Origin: Agrobacterium tumefaciens
GTDB taxonomy: Bacteria > Pseudomonadota > Alphaproteobacteria > Rhizobiales > Rhizobiaceae
NCBI RefSeq assembly: GCF_013318015.2
Contig: NZ_CP115842.1
Coordinates: 992,001-1,056,000 of the forward strand
Direction: 5' to 3'
DNA length: 64,000 bases
Position 1 is the stretch's first letter, and each line of letters starts with the position of its first letter. The notes beneath the pieces were generated by a model. The model was not told the DNA's origin and searched no databases. It saw only the letters and a program-made list of their open reading frames with translations. A program made the position numbers and the translations under genes. Shown piece by piece: positions 48,725 through 56,897 of this stretch.

Positions 48725-49659
48725 GGGTTTGGCCCCTTCATGGAGATGGGATGAACCTTGCCGGCAGTCTCGTTACCGACATAGACGCCGAAGTTGCCGA
48801 TCGAGCTTTCCAGCACGAAACGATTGACGATATCCGCCGTAGCGCCGGAGTCGAATTTTGCCGAAGCCAGCGCGCCGGGCAACAGAAATCGGCCCTCGCG
48901 CGGCGCTTGATCGCCATCGGCAAGCGCGTGATAGACGACGTGTTGGCGCCCATCCGTCTTGTTCTCATAAACCGAGTAGAGAAATCCCGTTTTGACGGAG
49001 AGACCCGTCAGGTCTTCGAGACGTGATGTCAGCGCCGCGACCGGATCGCCGCTTGCCACGACACAACCGGGAAGCGACAGCACGTCGTCGCCAACGAGGT
49101 AAATCTCGCCGCGCCGTTCCAGAACGGCGCCCACGACGATATCGCCCTCTGCCGCTGCCGATACCGCCTTTGCAGCCAGCATCGGCGTGAAATAGCCGCC
49201 GCGCGCATAACCGAGACCGTTCAGGCCGCTATTGTCGAAAGCCTCGATACGGCCGAGCAGAATGACATGATCGCCGGCCTCGATAACCTCCTGCATCGAA
49301 CATTCGAACCAGGCCGCGACGTCTGCAAAGACCGGGGAGCCCTTCGGCGCATCCAACCAGCTGGCGGTGGCGAAACGGTCTTCGACCGGCCGGGCGAAGG
49401 TGTTGGAGAGGTCCTTCTGGCTTTCCGACAGAATATTGACCGCGAAGTTTTTGGTGCCCGTCATCGTCGCGAAATTGCGCGAGCTACGGGCAAGGCAGAT
49501 CAGCAGCAACGGCGGATCGAGCGAAACCGAGGTGAAGGAGTTGGCGGTAAAACCGATGGGCTTTCCTGCATCGTCCCGGGTGGTCACGATTGTTACTCCC
49601 GTAACGAAAGCGCCGAATGCATCGCGCAAAGCGCGCGGATCAAGGGTTGCAACAGTCAT
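48721..49659 (-). CDS. Flavin reductase with extra C-terminal domain, candidate TgnA-type
   Basis: A 312-residue protein. Residues about 5-160 form a HpaC/RutF-like flavin reductase (RDAFGAFVTGVTIVTTRDD, ANSFTSVSLDPPLLLICLAR, FAVNILSESQKDLSNTFA), supplying FMNH2 or FADH2 to the oxygenase. The last 150 residues are a separate alpha/beta domain (VVGAVLERRGEIYLVGDD onward), unusual for the family, perhaps Nudix-like in outline (uncertain). The ATG after GGAGGAGCCGCA is preferred over a start ten codons earlier. It overlaps the genes on both sides by four bases. Confidence 0.88.
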   Translation of the reverse strand: MTVATLDPRALRDAFGAFVTGVTIVTTRDDAGKPIGFTANSFTSVSLDPPLLLICLARSSRNFATMTGTKNFAVNILSESQKDLSNTFARPVEDRFATASWLDAPKGSPVFADVAAWFECSMQEVIEAGDHVILLGRIEAFDNSGLNGLGYARGGYFTPMLAAKAVSAAAEGDIVVGAVLERRGEIYLVGDDVLSLPGCVVASGDPVAALTSRLEDLTGLSVKTGFLYSVYENKTDGRQHVVYHALADGDQAPREGRFLLPGALASAKFDSGATADIVNRFVLESSIGNFGVYVGNETAGKVHPISMKGPNP

Positions 49660-50501
49660 TGCGGCTCCTCCTCTAAAGCCAGCCATTCGGCCATCATTGC
49701 ATTGACAGTTTCAGGCGCGGTCAGGTTGACCATATGCCGGTGCGCCTCAACGACGCGGGCGTAACCGCGCGGTGTGATCGCCGCCATCTGCTCGGCCATC
49801 AACGGCGTCGAATTGGGGTCGTCCGAACCCGTCAGGAAAAGAGCCGGGCAGATGACCGAGGGCCACCGATCCGCATAGGTCTCGTCGCCGCCCGCAAATG
49901 CGGTATAGGCAACCGCGTAACCTTCGGGATCGACCATTTCCAGCCAGCCCCGCGTCAACTCCCGCGCCTGCTGGCTCTTTGGATCGTCGCCGAACCAGCG
50001 TAACAAAGGGCCTTCCTTGTCCACGCCAGTGGTCCGGATGGCAGCCGCGCGTGCAAGAACCGCAGCCTTCGCGGCCGGATCACGGCGGTAGACGCCGTTC
50101 AGATAACCAACGCGCGCAATTCGATCTCCAAAGGTTGCAGCGGCACCGCCGGAAATCAGCGCACCCATGGAGTGCCCGGCCACATTGGCACGCGCGATCC
50201 GCATATCGTCAAGAAACCGGCCGAACCAGCCGACAAAATCCTTGAGCGAGCTGCCCGCTGGCAGGCGTTCACTGCCGCCATGCCCCGGCATATCTACCGC
50301 GATGACACGGTGCGTCTTTGAAAAGATTTCGATCTGCGGCTTCCAGGCTTCCAGCCGCATTCCCACGCCGTGGATGAGGATCAGGTCTTCACCGGCGCCT
50401 GCCTCGAAATAGGCCGCCCCGCCCTCGGTCACCTTGCGAGGGAGCACAGCAGCACCTGCCTTTGCAGCATTGACCCGTGACGTGGTGGCGGCCTCCTGCA
50501 T
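49656..50501 (-). CDS. Alpha/beta hydrolase, candidate TgnD-type
   Basis: A hydrolase of about 281 residues. Nucleophile elbow GHSMG (ANVAGHSMGALISGGAA), oxyanion region LILIHGVGMRLEAW, acid Asp in FLTGSDDPNSTP and His in EAHRHMVNLTAP. In the trigonelline pathway a hydrolase of this fold splits the methylformamido-methylene-succinate intermediate into CO2, methylamine, formate and succinate semialdehyde. The start is uncertain among three codons (50516 TTG, 50507 ATG, 50501 ATG); I chose the last for ribosome-site spacing. It overlaps the flavin reductase gene and follows the DUF1185 gene closely. Confidence 0.87.
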   Translation of the reverse strand: MQEAATTSRVNAAKAGAAVLPRKVTEGGAAYFEAGAGEDLILIHGVGMRLEAWKPQIEIFSKTHRVIAVDMPGHGGSERLPAGSSLKDFVGWFGRFLDDMRIARANVAGHSMGALISGGAAATFGDRIARVGYLNGVYRRDPAAKAAVLARAAAIRTTGVDKEGPLLRWFGDDPKSQQARELTRGWLEMVDPEGYAVAYTAFAGGDETYADRWPSVICPALFLTGSDDPNSTPLMAEQMAAITPRGYARVVEAHRHMVNLTAPETVNAMMAEWLALEEEPQ

Positions 50502-50512
50502 TTGCATCACCC

Positions 50513-51115
50513 TCAAACGCCCGCCGGGTTGGCAACATCCTGACCGAGATCCTTCAGATCCTGATACCGGTCGCCGATGCGGTGATGAGGCCTGCCGCCG
50601 ACTGAAGCACCGAGCGCCACGACGATCTCGTCGGCAGCCGGAGCATCGGGAACGGAGGTCTGGATAGTCAGGTAGTGCGAACGGCGGCCTTCATCGTTCT
50701 TGTCCATTAAGGGGATCATGATCGGCGCATTGCCGGGACCACGCGTATTGCAGAAGGCGAGATAGGACTTGGCACCCACAGCCTGACGATAGTGATTGCC
50801 GAAACGCAACGTGTGAATGAGCGCGGAGGCATGTTCGATCTCACCATCCAGCCCGACGACGGCCGCCTTGCCATAGGCCTCCACCGCTTCGCCGGAACCC
50901 ACGGCATCAAGGATCATCTTCGTCAGGAGTTCGCCCAGCACCGGCGCACCGGCGTGGATTTCCGGTTTGAGATCATCCACGAAGCCTTTTCCAGCCCAGG
51001 GATTTTTCACGACCGCGATGGCGGTGAACAGCTTCAAAGGTGTCGCTGCGGCCTTGCCTCCTTCAATCAACGTTGTTTCGACCTGCAACAGGGTCTTACG
51101 GATCTGGATGGGCAT
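50513..51115 (-). CDS. DUF1185 / Amino_synth family protein
   Basis: A 200-residue protein of the poorly understood 'amino acid synthesis' family: MPIQIRKTLLQVETTLIEGG, AIAVVKNPWAGKGFVDDLKP, IEHASALIHTLRFGNHYR and GRPHHRIGDRYQDLKDL. It is the first gene of the long catabolic operon, right behind an operator and a TTGACA box. The trigonelline pathway work describes a conserved hypothetical protein assisting the succinate semialdehyde step; this is a candidate for that role, but I cannot confirm it is the same family. GGAGAG precedes the chosen ATG; an upstream in-frame start lies inside the operator. Confidence 0.85.
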   Translation of the reverse strand: MPIQIRKTLLQVETTLIEGGKAAATPLKLFTAIAVVKNPWAGKGFVDDLKPEIHAGAPVLGELLTKMILDAVGSGEAVEAYGKAAVVGLDGEIEHASALIHTLRFGNHYRQAVGAKSYLAFCNTRGPGNAPIMIPLMDKNDEGRRSHYLTIQTSVPDAPAADEIVVALGASVGGRPHHRIGDRYQDLKDLGQDVANPAGV

Positions 51116-51143
51116 AGGCGTTCTCTCCGATAAATATGATGTC

Positions 51144-51159
51144 TTATGGTATGCCATAA
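51144..51159. promoter_or_regulatory. GntR operator candidate, DUF1185-oxygenase operon
   Basis: TTATGGTATGCCATAA, a near-perfect dyad with arms TTATGG/CCATAA. On the minus strand a TTGACA -35 box (51168-51173) lies eight bases before it, so the site covers the -10 region of the operon promoter. Similar sites precede three other operons. Confidence 0.75.
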
Positions 51160-51233
51160 TATGCAGGTGTCAAGTGGCGGAAGTCTGCGGCTTGAAGTTG
51201 TGAAAAATAACAATTCTTACAGGAGGTTATGGC

Positions 51234-52412
51234 TCAAGGCCCTTCCATGCGGCCGTCAAAGGCAAGTTCGTAAAGGCGCGTCATTTCCGCTGCCGTCGGA
51301 ACCCGTGGGTTATTTGCCGGTGTGCCGGAGGCGAGGCCTTGCCGCACCATTTCCGGCAAAAGATCGAGATAGCGGGTTTTGTCGATACCGAATTCCTGCG
51401 GGGTCGGCACCTTCAACCGCCTGTTCAGGTCGATGAAAGCCTCCACCATCTTTGCGCCTGCAATCTGGTCACTGTCCGTCGAACTGGCGCAACCAAGTGC
51501 GCGGGCGGCGGCGGCATATTGCGGTAGAGCGGAATTCAACGAAAATTGTGTGACCAACGGCAGCACCATCGCATTCGACATGCCGTGCGGAACATGGAAA
51601 AAGGCACCGACCGGCCGGCTGAGGCCGTGGATCAACGCTGTGGATGTGTTGGAAACGGCAAGACCCGCATGCGTCGCCCCGAGCATCATCGCTTCGCGTG
51701 CTTCCCGGTTTTGCGGGTCGTTCGCGACTTTTTCGAGATTTGCCCCGATCAGTTTCAGCGCGGACAGCGCCAACGCCTCGGAATGGGCATTACCGTTGCG
51801 GTTGACCAGCGCTTCCAGCGCATGGGTCAGCGCATCTATGCCGGTATCGACCGTGACGCGGTAAGGGCAGGTCAGCGTCAGCTCGTAATCGATGATGGCC
51901 GCAACGGGCAAAGCGGCAGTGCCGAGGATGAGCATTTTTTCGCTGGCAGCCGTATCCGTCACGACGGCGGCGCGTGTTACTTCCGATCCGGTTCCTGCGG
52001 TTGTGGGTATGGCAATTACCGGCATGACGGCAAAATCCACGATCCTTGGAACTTTCAGCGCCCGCAGCTCTTCGCCACTGGTTGCAACGATGGCGCCTGC
52101 TTTCGCCGTATCCATGGCGCTACCGCCGCCGAGTGCGACGAGACCATCATGACCGCCCCCGGAAACGCGTTTCACCAGTGTGGCGATGGATATATCCGTT
52201 GGATCTTCTACGACATCCGCAAAAATGGCGGCATCGATACCCTCACCGCCAAGCGCCTGCAAAAGCGCATCCGCATGGCCGAGTTTCTGCATGACTGGAT
52301 CGCAGACGAGTAGAGGGCGCTTCACCCCCAGAGATTTCAACAGTGACGGCAATCGGAAACGGCTGCCACCGCCGATGAGCATTTCGCGAGGCATCAGGAC
52401 ACGGTTTATCAT
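51234..52412 (-). CDS. Iron-containing (group III) alcohol dehydrogenase
   Basis: A 392-residue Fe-dependent ADH or maleylacetate-reductase-like enzyme. The NAD-binding stretch is ALGGGSAMDTAKAGAIVATSG, split here at about 95-115. Metal ligands lie in GIDALTHALEAL (Asp, His), LIHGLSRPVGAFF and VPHGMSNAMVLP (His, His). It could interconvert succinate semialdehyde and 4-hydroxybutyrate or handle a related aldehyde from ring opening (inference). It sits 97 bases after the ABC ATPase gene, without its own operator, and probably belongs to that operon. The next gene downstream has its own promoter. Confidence 0.85.
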   Translation of the reverse strand: MINRVLMPREMLIGGGSRFRLPSLLKSLGVKRPLLVCDPVMQKLGHADALLQALGGEGIDAAIFADVVEDPTDISIATLVKRVSGGGHDGLVALGGGSAMDTAKAGAIVATSGEELRALKVPRIVDFAVMPVIAIPTTAGTGSEVTRAAVVTDTAASEKMLILGTAALPVAAIIDYELTLTCPYRVTVDTGIDALTHALEALVNRNGNAHSEALALSALKLIGANLEKVANDPQNREAREAMMLGATHAGLAVSNTSTALIHGLSRPVGAFFHVPHGMSNAMVLPLVTQFSLNSALPQYAAAARALGCASSTDSDQIAGAKMVEAFIDLNRRLKVPTPQEFGIDKTRYLDLLPEMVRQGLASGTPANNPRVPTAAEMTRLYELAFDGRMEGP

Positions 52413-52509
52413 TGCGGTTCTCCGCCACTATCATTCTGCGTTGTTCGGAACGGCCTAAGGCACACGATCTGAAGCGGGATTTCGCCATCCCGCTCCGGTC
52501 ACCGTGGCG

Positions 52510-53259
52510 TCAATGCGCCAGGATTTTCGACAGGAACGAGCGTGCGCGATCCGTCTTCGGATTGGTGAAGAAGCTGTCACCCTCGCCGATCTCGACGATC
52601 TCGCCGCCATCCATGAAGACGATGCGGTCAGCCACCTTGCGGGCAAACCCCATTTCATGCGTCACCACCATCATCGTCATGCCTTCCTGCGCAAGCGAGA
52701 CCATGACGTCGAGCACCTCGTTGATCATTTCCGGATCAAGCGCCGATGTAGGCTCGTCAAAAAGCATGGCGACCGGATCCATCGCCAGCGCGCGGGCGAT
52801 TGCGACGCGCTGCTGCTGACCGCCGGAAAGTTGACCGGGATATTTCTTCGCATGCGCGGTAAGCCCCACCCGCTCCAGAAGGGCGTTGGCTTTGACCAGC
52901 GCCTCCGCAGGGGAGCGGCCGAGAACCTTCTCCTGCCCGATGCACAGATTTTCGAGGATCGTCATATGCGGGAAGAGTTCGAAATGCTGGAACACCATGC
53001 CCACTTTGGAGCGCAGCTTAGGCATATCGGTCTTGGGGTTGGTCACCTCAACCCCGTTGACGGTGATGATGCCGTTGCCGATCGTCTCCAGCGCATTGAC
53101 GCATTTGATCAGCGTCGACTTGCCCGAACCGGACGGCCCGCAGATCACGACGACTTCGCCCTTGGCGACATTCAGGCTGCAATTGGTCAGAACCTGAAAG
53201 GTCGGACCGTACCATTTGTTGACGGATTGAAGTTCGATCATGCTGGTTGCTTGAGACAT
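52510..53259 (-). CDS. Polar amino-acid ABC importer ATPase (GlnQ type)
   Basis: A 249-residue ATPase. Walker [15 protein letters not shown], signature [19 protein letters not shown], Walker [15 protein letters not shown] and switch [15 protein letters not shown] are all intact. Short length without a TOBE domain marks the glutamine/arginine/betaine-type PAAT family. GGGAGAAG precedes the ATG. It follows the permease gene by 11 bases. Confidence 0.93.
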   Translation of the reverse strand: MSQATSMIELQSVNKWYGPTFQVLTNCSLNVAKGEVVVICGPSGSGKSTLIKCVNALETIGNGIITVNGVEVTNPKTDMPKLRSKVGMVFQHFELFPHMTILENLCIGQEKVLGRSPAEALVKANALLERVGLTAHAKKYPGQLSGGQQQRVAIARALAMDPVAMLFDEPTSALDPEMINEVLDVMVSLAQEGMTMMVVTHEMGFARKVADRIVFMDGGEIVEIGEGDSFFTNPKTDRARSFLSKILAH

Positions 53260-53270
53260 CGGACTTCTCC

Positions 53271-53960
53271 CTAGTGTACGTCAGCCGACATTGGGCCGTA
53301 GGCCTTGCCGAATCGTTTCTCGATACGGCGCTGGATGAGTTCCCAGGCGGTCGTCATGGCGAGGTAATAAAGGGCCGCAACCATGAAGAGCTCCAGAACG
53401 AGGAACTTTTCCTGGATAAGAACCTGCGTGCGGCGCAGCAGCTCCTCCATGGAAATGATGGAGGCGATCGACGTTGTCTTCAGCACGCCATTGACGGAAT
53501 TGCCAAGCGGCGGAATGATGATGCGGAAGGCCTGCGGCGCAACTATGTAGCGCATCACCTGCGCCTCGGTCATGCCGATGGCGCGCGCCGCATTGATTTG
53601 GCCTTTGGGAACCGCGGCGATACCTGCCCGGACGATCTCCGACAGATAAGCGGCCTCGCAAAGCGACAGGCCGATCAGGGTGGACTGCAGAACCGTCAGC
53701 TTGATGCCGAGCTGCGGCAGGCCGGTATAGATGATGATGAGCTGCACCAGCAGCGGCGTGCCGCGAAATATCCAGGTGTAGAAATAGGCCGGTCCGGAGA
53801 GGAACCGGTATTTCGACATGCGCATCACCGCAATGACGAAGCCCAGCGCAAGACCCGCCGTCATGGCAAAAACCGTGAGGCCGAGCGTCACCATCGCCCC
53901 CTCGAAAAGATAATAATTCGTCAGGTATTCGAAGAAACCTTCCCAGTTCCAACCCTTCAC
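53271..53960 (-). CDS. Polar amino-acid ABC importer permease
   Basis: A permease of about 229 residues of the PAAT (HisMQ/GlnP) family. The family motif [14 protein letters not shown] appears as [20 protein letters not shown], with the EAA loop [20 protein letters not shown] choose the GTG of [10 protein letters not shown] because GGAG lies six bases before it; a TTG four codons earlier overlaps that ribosome site. Only one permease gene is present, so it probably works as a homodimer. Confidence 0.9.
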   Translation of the reverse strand: MKGWNWEGFFEYLTNYYLFEGAMVTLGLTVFAMTAGLALGFVIAVMRMSKYRFLSGPAYFYTWIFRGTPLLVQLIIIYTGLPQLGIKLTVLQSTLIGLSLCEAAYLSEIVRAGIAAVPKGQINAARAIGMTEAQVMRYIVAPQAFRIIIPPLGNSVNGVLKTTSIASIISMEELLRRTQVLIQEKFLVLELFMVAALYYLAMTTAWELIQRRIEKRFGKAYGPMSADVH

Positions 53961-53988
53961 GTCTTTCTCCAATTCATGCGGGAATGGT

Positions 53989-54012
53989 CGCGGCGAGAAC
54001 TCTCCCGCCGCG
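53989..54012 (-). terminator. Intra-operon hairpin between binding-protein and permease genes
   Basis: CGCGGCG-10-CGCCGCG in the 76 bases between the solute-binding-protein stop and the permease start. Same position and style as the hairpin in the PotABCD-type operon; probably sets expression ratio rather than full termination. Confidence 0.5.
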
Positions 54013-54036
54013 CTGACAGTTCAGATGGAGGAGATT

Positions 54037-54897
54037 TCAGCCTTCCGGACCAAGAACGGCGAGGTCGCCGGGCGCGATGCTCACGCCATAACCACCCATC
54101 AGCTTTTCAAGCGAACCATCGGCCTTCATTTCCTTGAGAGCAGCAGAGACGGCACTGGCGACGTCCTTGCTTCCAAAGGAAAGCGAACCGGGCGTAGGGT
54201 ACATGCCGGAAAGTGCATGCGTGAACTCGCCGCGATCCTGGTATTGCTTGGCGACAGGATCGATGGAGACCGCGGCCTGAACCTGACCTGCCCGCAGCGC
54301 CTGATAGACGGTCGCGTAATTGTCGAACAGGTTTATGGTCATCGGCGCAAGACCGCGTTTCTTGAAGTCCTCGTTCAATTCCTTGATCTTGCGCTCGGCA
54401 TAGCCACCGATATCGGTGCTGACGGCCTTACCGGCCAGATCGTCCACCTTGGTGATGGGCTCGGATGCACCGACGGCCGTTGAAATGCTGATGGCGAGAC
54501 TCTCATAGGGGATCATGAACAGGATCTTGCGCCGCTCCGCCGTCACGAACAGGCCGGCATTGATCATATCCCAGCGGCCGCCCTGCAGGCCCGGCACCAT
54601 GGTGGCATATTCCGTGCTGATATATTCGGGCTTCAGGCAGAGGCGCTTGGCGATTTCATAACCCAACTCGATACGAAGGCCTTTGAGCACACCCTGTTGG
54701 TCGGCATAGGCCATGGGCGGCAATGTCGGGCTGGTCGCCATCACGAGATGGCCGGGCTTGATGAGGTGATCGTTGGATATTTTCGGCGTGCAGTCCTGTG
54801 CAACGGCCGCACCGGCAAGAAGACTGATGACAAAGCCCGCCAGAGAGGTTTTGGCGCGCACGGCTATGCATTTCCGGGAAATCGGATTCCAGTTCAT
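54037..54897 (-). CDS. Polar amino-acid ABC importer solute-binding protein
   Basis: A 286-residue periplasmic protein of family 3. Signal peptide around SLAGFVISLLAGAAVAQD; mature part with LVMATSPTLPPMAYADQQGV, RIELGYEIAKRLCLKPEY, and DLAGKAVSTDIGGYAERKI. The family binds polar amino acids, opines and betaines. It is the first gene of this importer operon and has a GntR-type operator 28 bases upstream, so its ligand is likely the same inducer or a pathway intermediate such as a methylated amino acid (inference). Confidence 0.9.
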   Translation of the reverse strand: MNWNPISRKCIAVRAKTSLAGFVISLLAGAAVAQDCTPKISNDHLIKPGHLVMATSPTLPPMAYADQQGVLKGLRIELGYEIAKRLCLKPEYISTEYATMVPGLQGGRWDMINAGLFVTAERRKILFMIPYESLAISISTAVGASEPITKVDDLAGKAVSTDIGGYAERKIKELNEDFKKRGLAPMTINLFDNYATVYQALRAGQVQAAVSIDPVAKQYQDRGEFTHALSGMYPTPGSLSFGSKDVASAVSAALKEMKADGSLEKLMGGYGVSIAPGDLAVLGPEG

Positions 54898-54924
54898 ATT
54901 AAGCTCCGCTCTTTATATTATTTA

Positions 54925-54940
54925 TTATGGCATACCATCA
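54925..54940. promoter_or_regulatory. GntR operator candidate, second importer operon
   Basis: TTATGGCATACCATCA, arms ATGG/CCAT. On the minus strand it is followed by an AT-rich ATAATATAAAGAGC stretch also found after the operator of the GntR gene, probably the -10 region. The gap to the GntR stop (54898-55081) holds nothing else I recognise. Confidence 0.72.
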
Positions 54941-55081
54941 CACCAAACGGATTGCCCTGTCAATAAGCGGTCATTTGTTTTTCTAAATTATTGTAAAACA
55001 ACCATAAAATCAAAAAACCGCAGAGCCTGCGGCCGCCAACTGGGCAACCGCAAGACAAGCAGAACGGAGCGCCAAAAACCG

Positions 55082-55777
55082 TCAGTCAGCCGTTTTTTGC
55101 GCGGTGAGAACGGCTTCGGCGATAGCGCATGCGCTGGTGACATGATCGAGAGCGGCTTTGTAAGCGGCGTCCCCGTCACCTTTCCGGATCGCATCGACGA
55201 TCTTTTTCATCTGCGCCGGACCTTCGGTATCGCGGCTTTTCGTCTTAATCGTCATGGAGCGAAGATGGTTGATCCGCACCGTCAGCAAATTGACGACGCC
55301 CCAGGCGACATGCCGGTCGATCTTGCTGAACAGCGTATGATAAAAAGACGAGGTATGCGCGAGAACACCGGGCATATCCTTGGCAACGTAACTTTCGCGA
55401 ATATGCTCGAGTGAAGCCTCAAGCGCCTCGACAATGGCGGGATCGCGACGCTCCGCACAAAGGCGCGCCGCCATTCCCTCCAGCGCACCGCGGATTTCGT
55501 AAATCTGCTTGGCCTCGGCGAGATCGAGCAGCGCAACCATCGGCCCCTTGTTCGGCAAATTCGCCACCAGCCCCTCGGACTCCAGATGCCGCAGGACTTC
55601 GCGCACGATGGTGCGGGAAACGCCCAGCTGGGCGCAGAGATCGCGCTCTACGAGGCGATCTCCCGGACGGAAGTAACCGTTCACGATGGCGTCGCGCACC
55701 TTGTCGAGCGCAAGCTCCCTCAGCGTCTTGGTCGGACGCTCAACGCGAATGGCAGTTCCCTGCAAAGCACCGGTCAT
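55082..55777 (-). CDS. GntR-family regulator, FCD type, of the catabolic regulon
   Basis: A 231-residue regulator. The winged HTH (about 18-85) has LALDKVRDAIVNGYFRPGDR and ERDLCAQLGVSRTIVREVL. The FCD domain (about 95-220) shows EIRGALEGMAARLCAERRD, HTSSFYHTLFSKID and the late His in ALDHVTSACAIAE, which usually bind a metal and a carboxylate ligand. It lies at the head of the importer and oxygenase operons, and its own promoter carries the same operator, so autoregulation is likely. Repressor with a pathway-related carboxylate as inducer is inference from the family. Confidence 0.88.
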   Translation of the reverse strand: MTGALQGTAIRVERPTKTLRELALDKVRDAIVNGYFRPGDRLVERDLCAQLGVSRTIVREVLRHLESEGLVANLPNKGPMVALLDLAEAKQIYEIRGALEGMAARLCAERRDPAIVEALEASLEHIRESYVAKDMPGVLAHTSSFYHTLFSKIDRHVAWGVVNLLTVRINHLRSMTIKTKSRDTEGPAQMKKIVDAIRKGDGDAAYKAALDHVTSACAIAEAVLTAQKTAD

Positions 55778-55845
55778 GGTATCACCTCGTTTGGCACATC
55801 CCGCTTCCGCCCGCCGGGCGTGAAAACAGGTTCTGGCTCTTTATA

Positions 55846-55861
55846 TTATGGCGTACCAACT
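55846..55861. promoter_or_regulatory. GntR operator candidate, own gene
   Basis: TTATGGCGTACCAACT: left arm perfect, right arm CCAA instead of CCAT, so possibly a weaker site. It sits 68 bases upstream of the GntR start, joined to the same CTCTTTATATTAT stretch found at the importer operon operator. Confidence 0.65.
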
Positions 55862-55921
55862 TATTTAGCCGCGCACCATGTTTATGGCAACAGCGCGCGA
55901 CCCGCTTGTCGCAATGCCGCG

Positions 55922-56806
55922 TCACCCCATCCGTTCCGATGCATAGCTGCCCGGGCTTGGCGGGAAGACCACGGTGCGGTTACCGTTGATGAAAGTACGG
56001 TGGTGGATATGGGCGTGGATGGCGCGTGCCAGAACCTGCGCCTCGACATCCCGGCCGAGCGAAACATAATCCTCCGCGCTCTGGGCATGGGTAATACGCA
56101 CAATATCCTGCTCGATAATCGGACCTTCATCGAGATCGGCGGTGACATAGTGGGCCGTCGCACCGATCAGCTTCACGCCGCGCTGATAGGCCTGCTTGTA
56201 AGGGTTGGCGCCCTTGAAGGACGGCAGGAAAGAATGGTGGATGTTGATGATCTTCCCCGACATCGTCTCGCACATCCGGTCGGAAAGCACCTGCATATAA
56301 CGCGCAAGCACGATCAGCTCGGTTCCGGTGCTTTCGGCAATATCCATGATCCGGGCTTCAGCCTGTGGCTTGTTTTCCTTCGTCACTGGAATGTGGTGGA
56401 AGGGAATATCATGATTGACCACCACTTTCTGGTAATCGAAATGGTTGGAGACGACGCCAACAATATCGATCGGCAAGGCCCCGATGCGCCAACGGTAAAG
56501 CAGATCGTTCAGGCAATGGCCGAAGCGCGACACCATCAGCAGGACCTTCATCCGCTCGGACTGGTCATGAAGCGCCACTTCCATGCCGAATTTCTGCGAG
56601 ATCGGCATCAGTCCAGCCATCAAGTCGTCACGCTTTGCTCCCTCTTCGGAAATGAAGCCCACGCGCATGAAGAAACGGCCCGTACCGAGATCATCAAACT
56701 GCGAACTATCGACGATGTTGCAGCCTTTTTCAGCGAGAAAGCCTGAAAGGGCAGCGACGATACCTCGGGTGGACTTGCAGGTTACGGTCAGGACGAAGTT
56801 CGTCAT
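55922..56806 (-). CDS. purU: Formyltetrahydrofolate deformylase
   Basis: Hydrolyses 10-formyl-THF to formate and THF. The 294-residue protein has an N-terminal ACT domain (MTNFVLTVTCKSTRGIVAAL) and a formyltransferase-like domain (about 90-290) with the catalytic Asn/His in INIHHSFLPSFKGANPYKQ and the Asp in VTADLDEGPIIEQD. In methylamine-users, methyl groups leave the N-methylglutamate pathway on THF and PurU releases them as formate. Its position right behind gmaS supports that job here rather than purine balance alone. Confidence 0.93.
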   Translation of the reverse strand: MTNFVLTVTCKSTRGIVAALSGFLAEKGCNIVDSSQFDDLGTGRFFMRVGFISEEGAKRDDLMAGLMPISQKFGMEVALHDQSERMKVLLMVSRFGHCLNDLLYRWRIGALPIDIVGVVSNHFDYQKVVVNHDIPFHHIPVTKENKPQAEARIMDIAESTGTELIVLARYMQVLSDRMCETMSGKIINIHHSFLPSFKGANPYKQAYQRGVKLIGATAHYVTADLDEGPIIEQDIVRITHAQSAEDYVSLGRDVEAQVLARAIHAHIHHRTFINGNRTVVFPPSPGSYASERMG

Positions 56807-56897
56807 CCGGCACTCTCTCTGTCATCGATACTGGAAAAACCCCGCGCTGTCTGACGAGCGCGGGGAAAAGCCGCGAGGGCGGCGGGGAAACCCGAAC

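Noticed and set aside
47684..50501. Reading the oxygenase, reductase and hydrolase genes as a rut (pyrimidine) operon
   Set aside because: rutA, rutF and rutD analogues alone are not diagnostic. rutB, rutC, rutE and rutG are absent, while an ALDH, DUF1185, gmaS and mgs genes are present.
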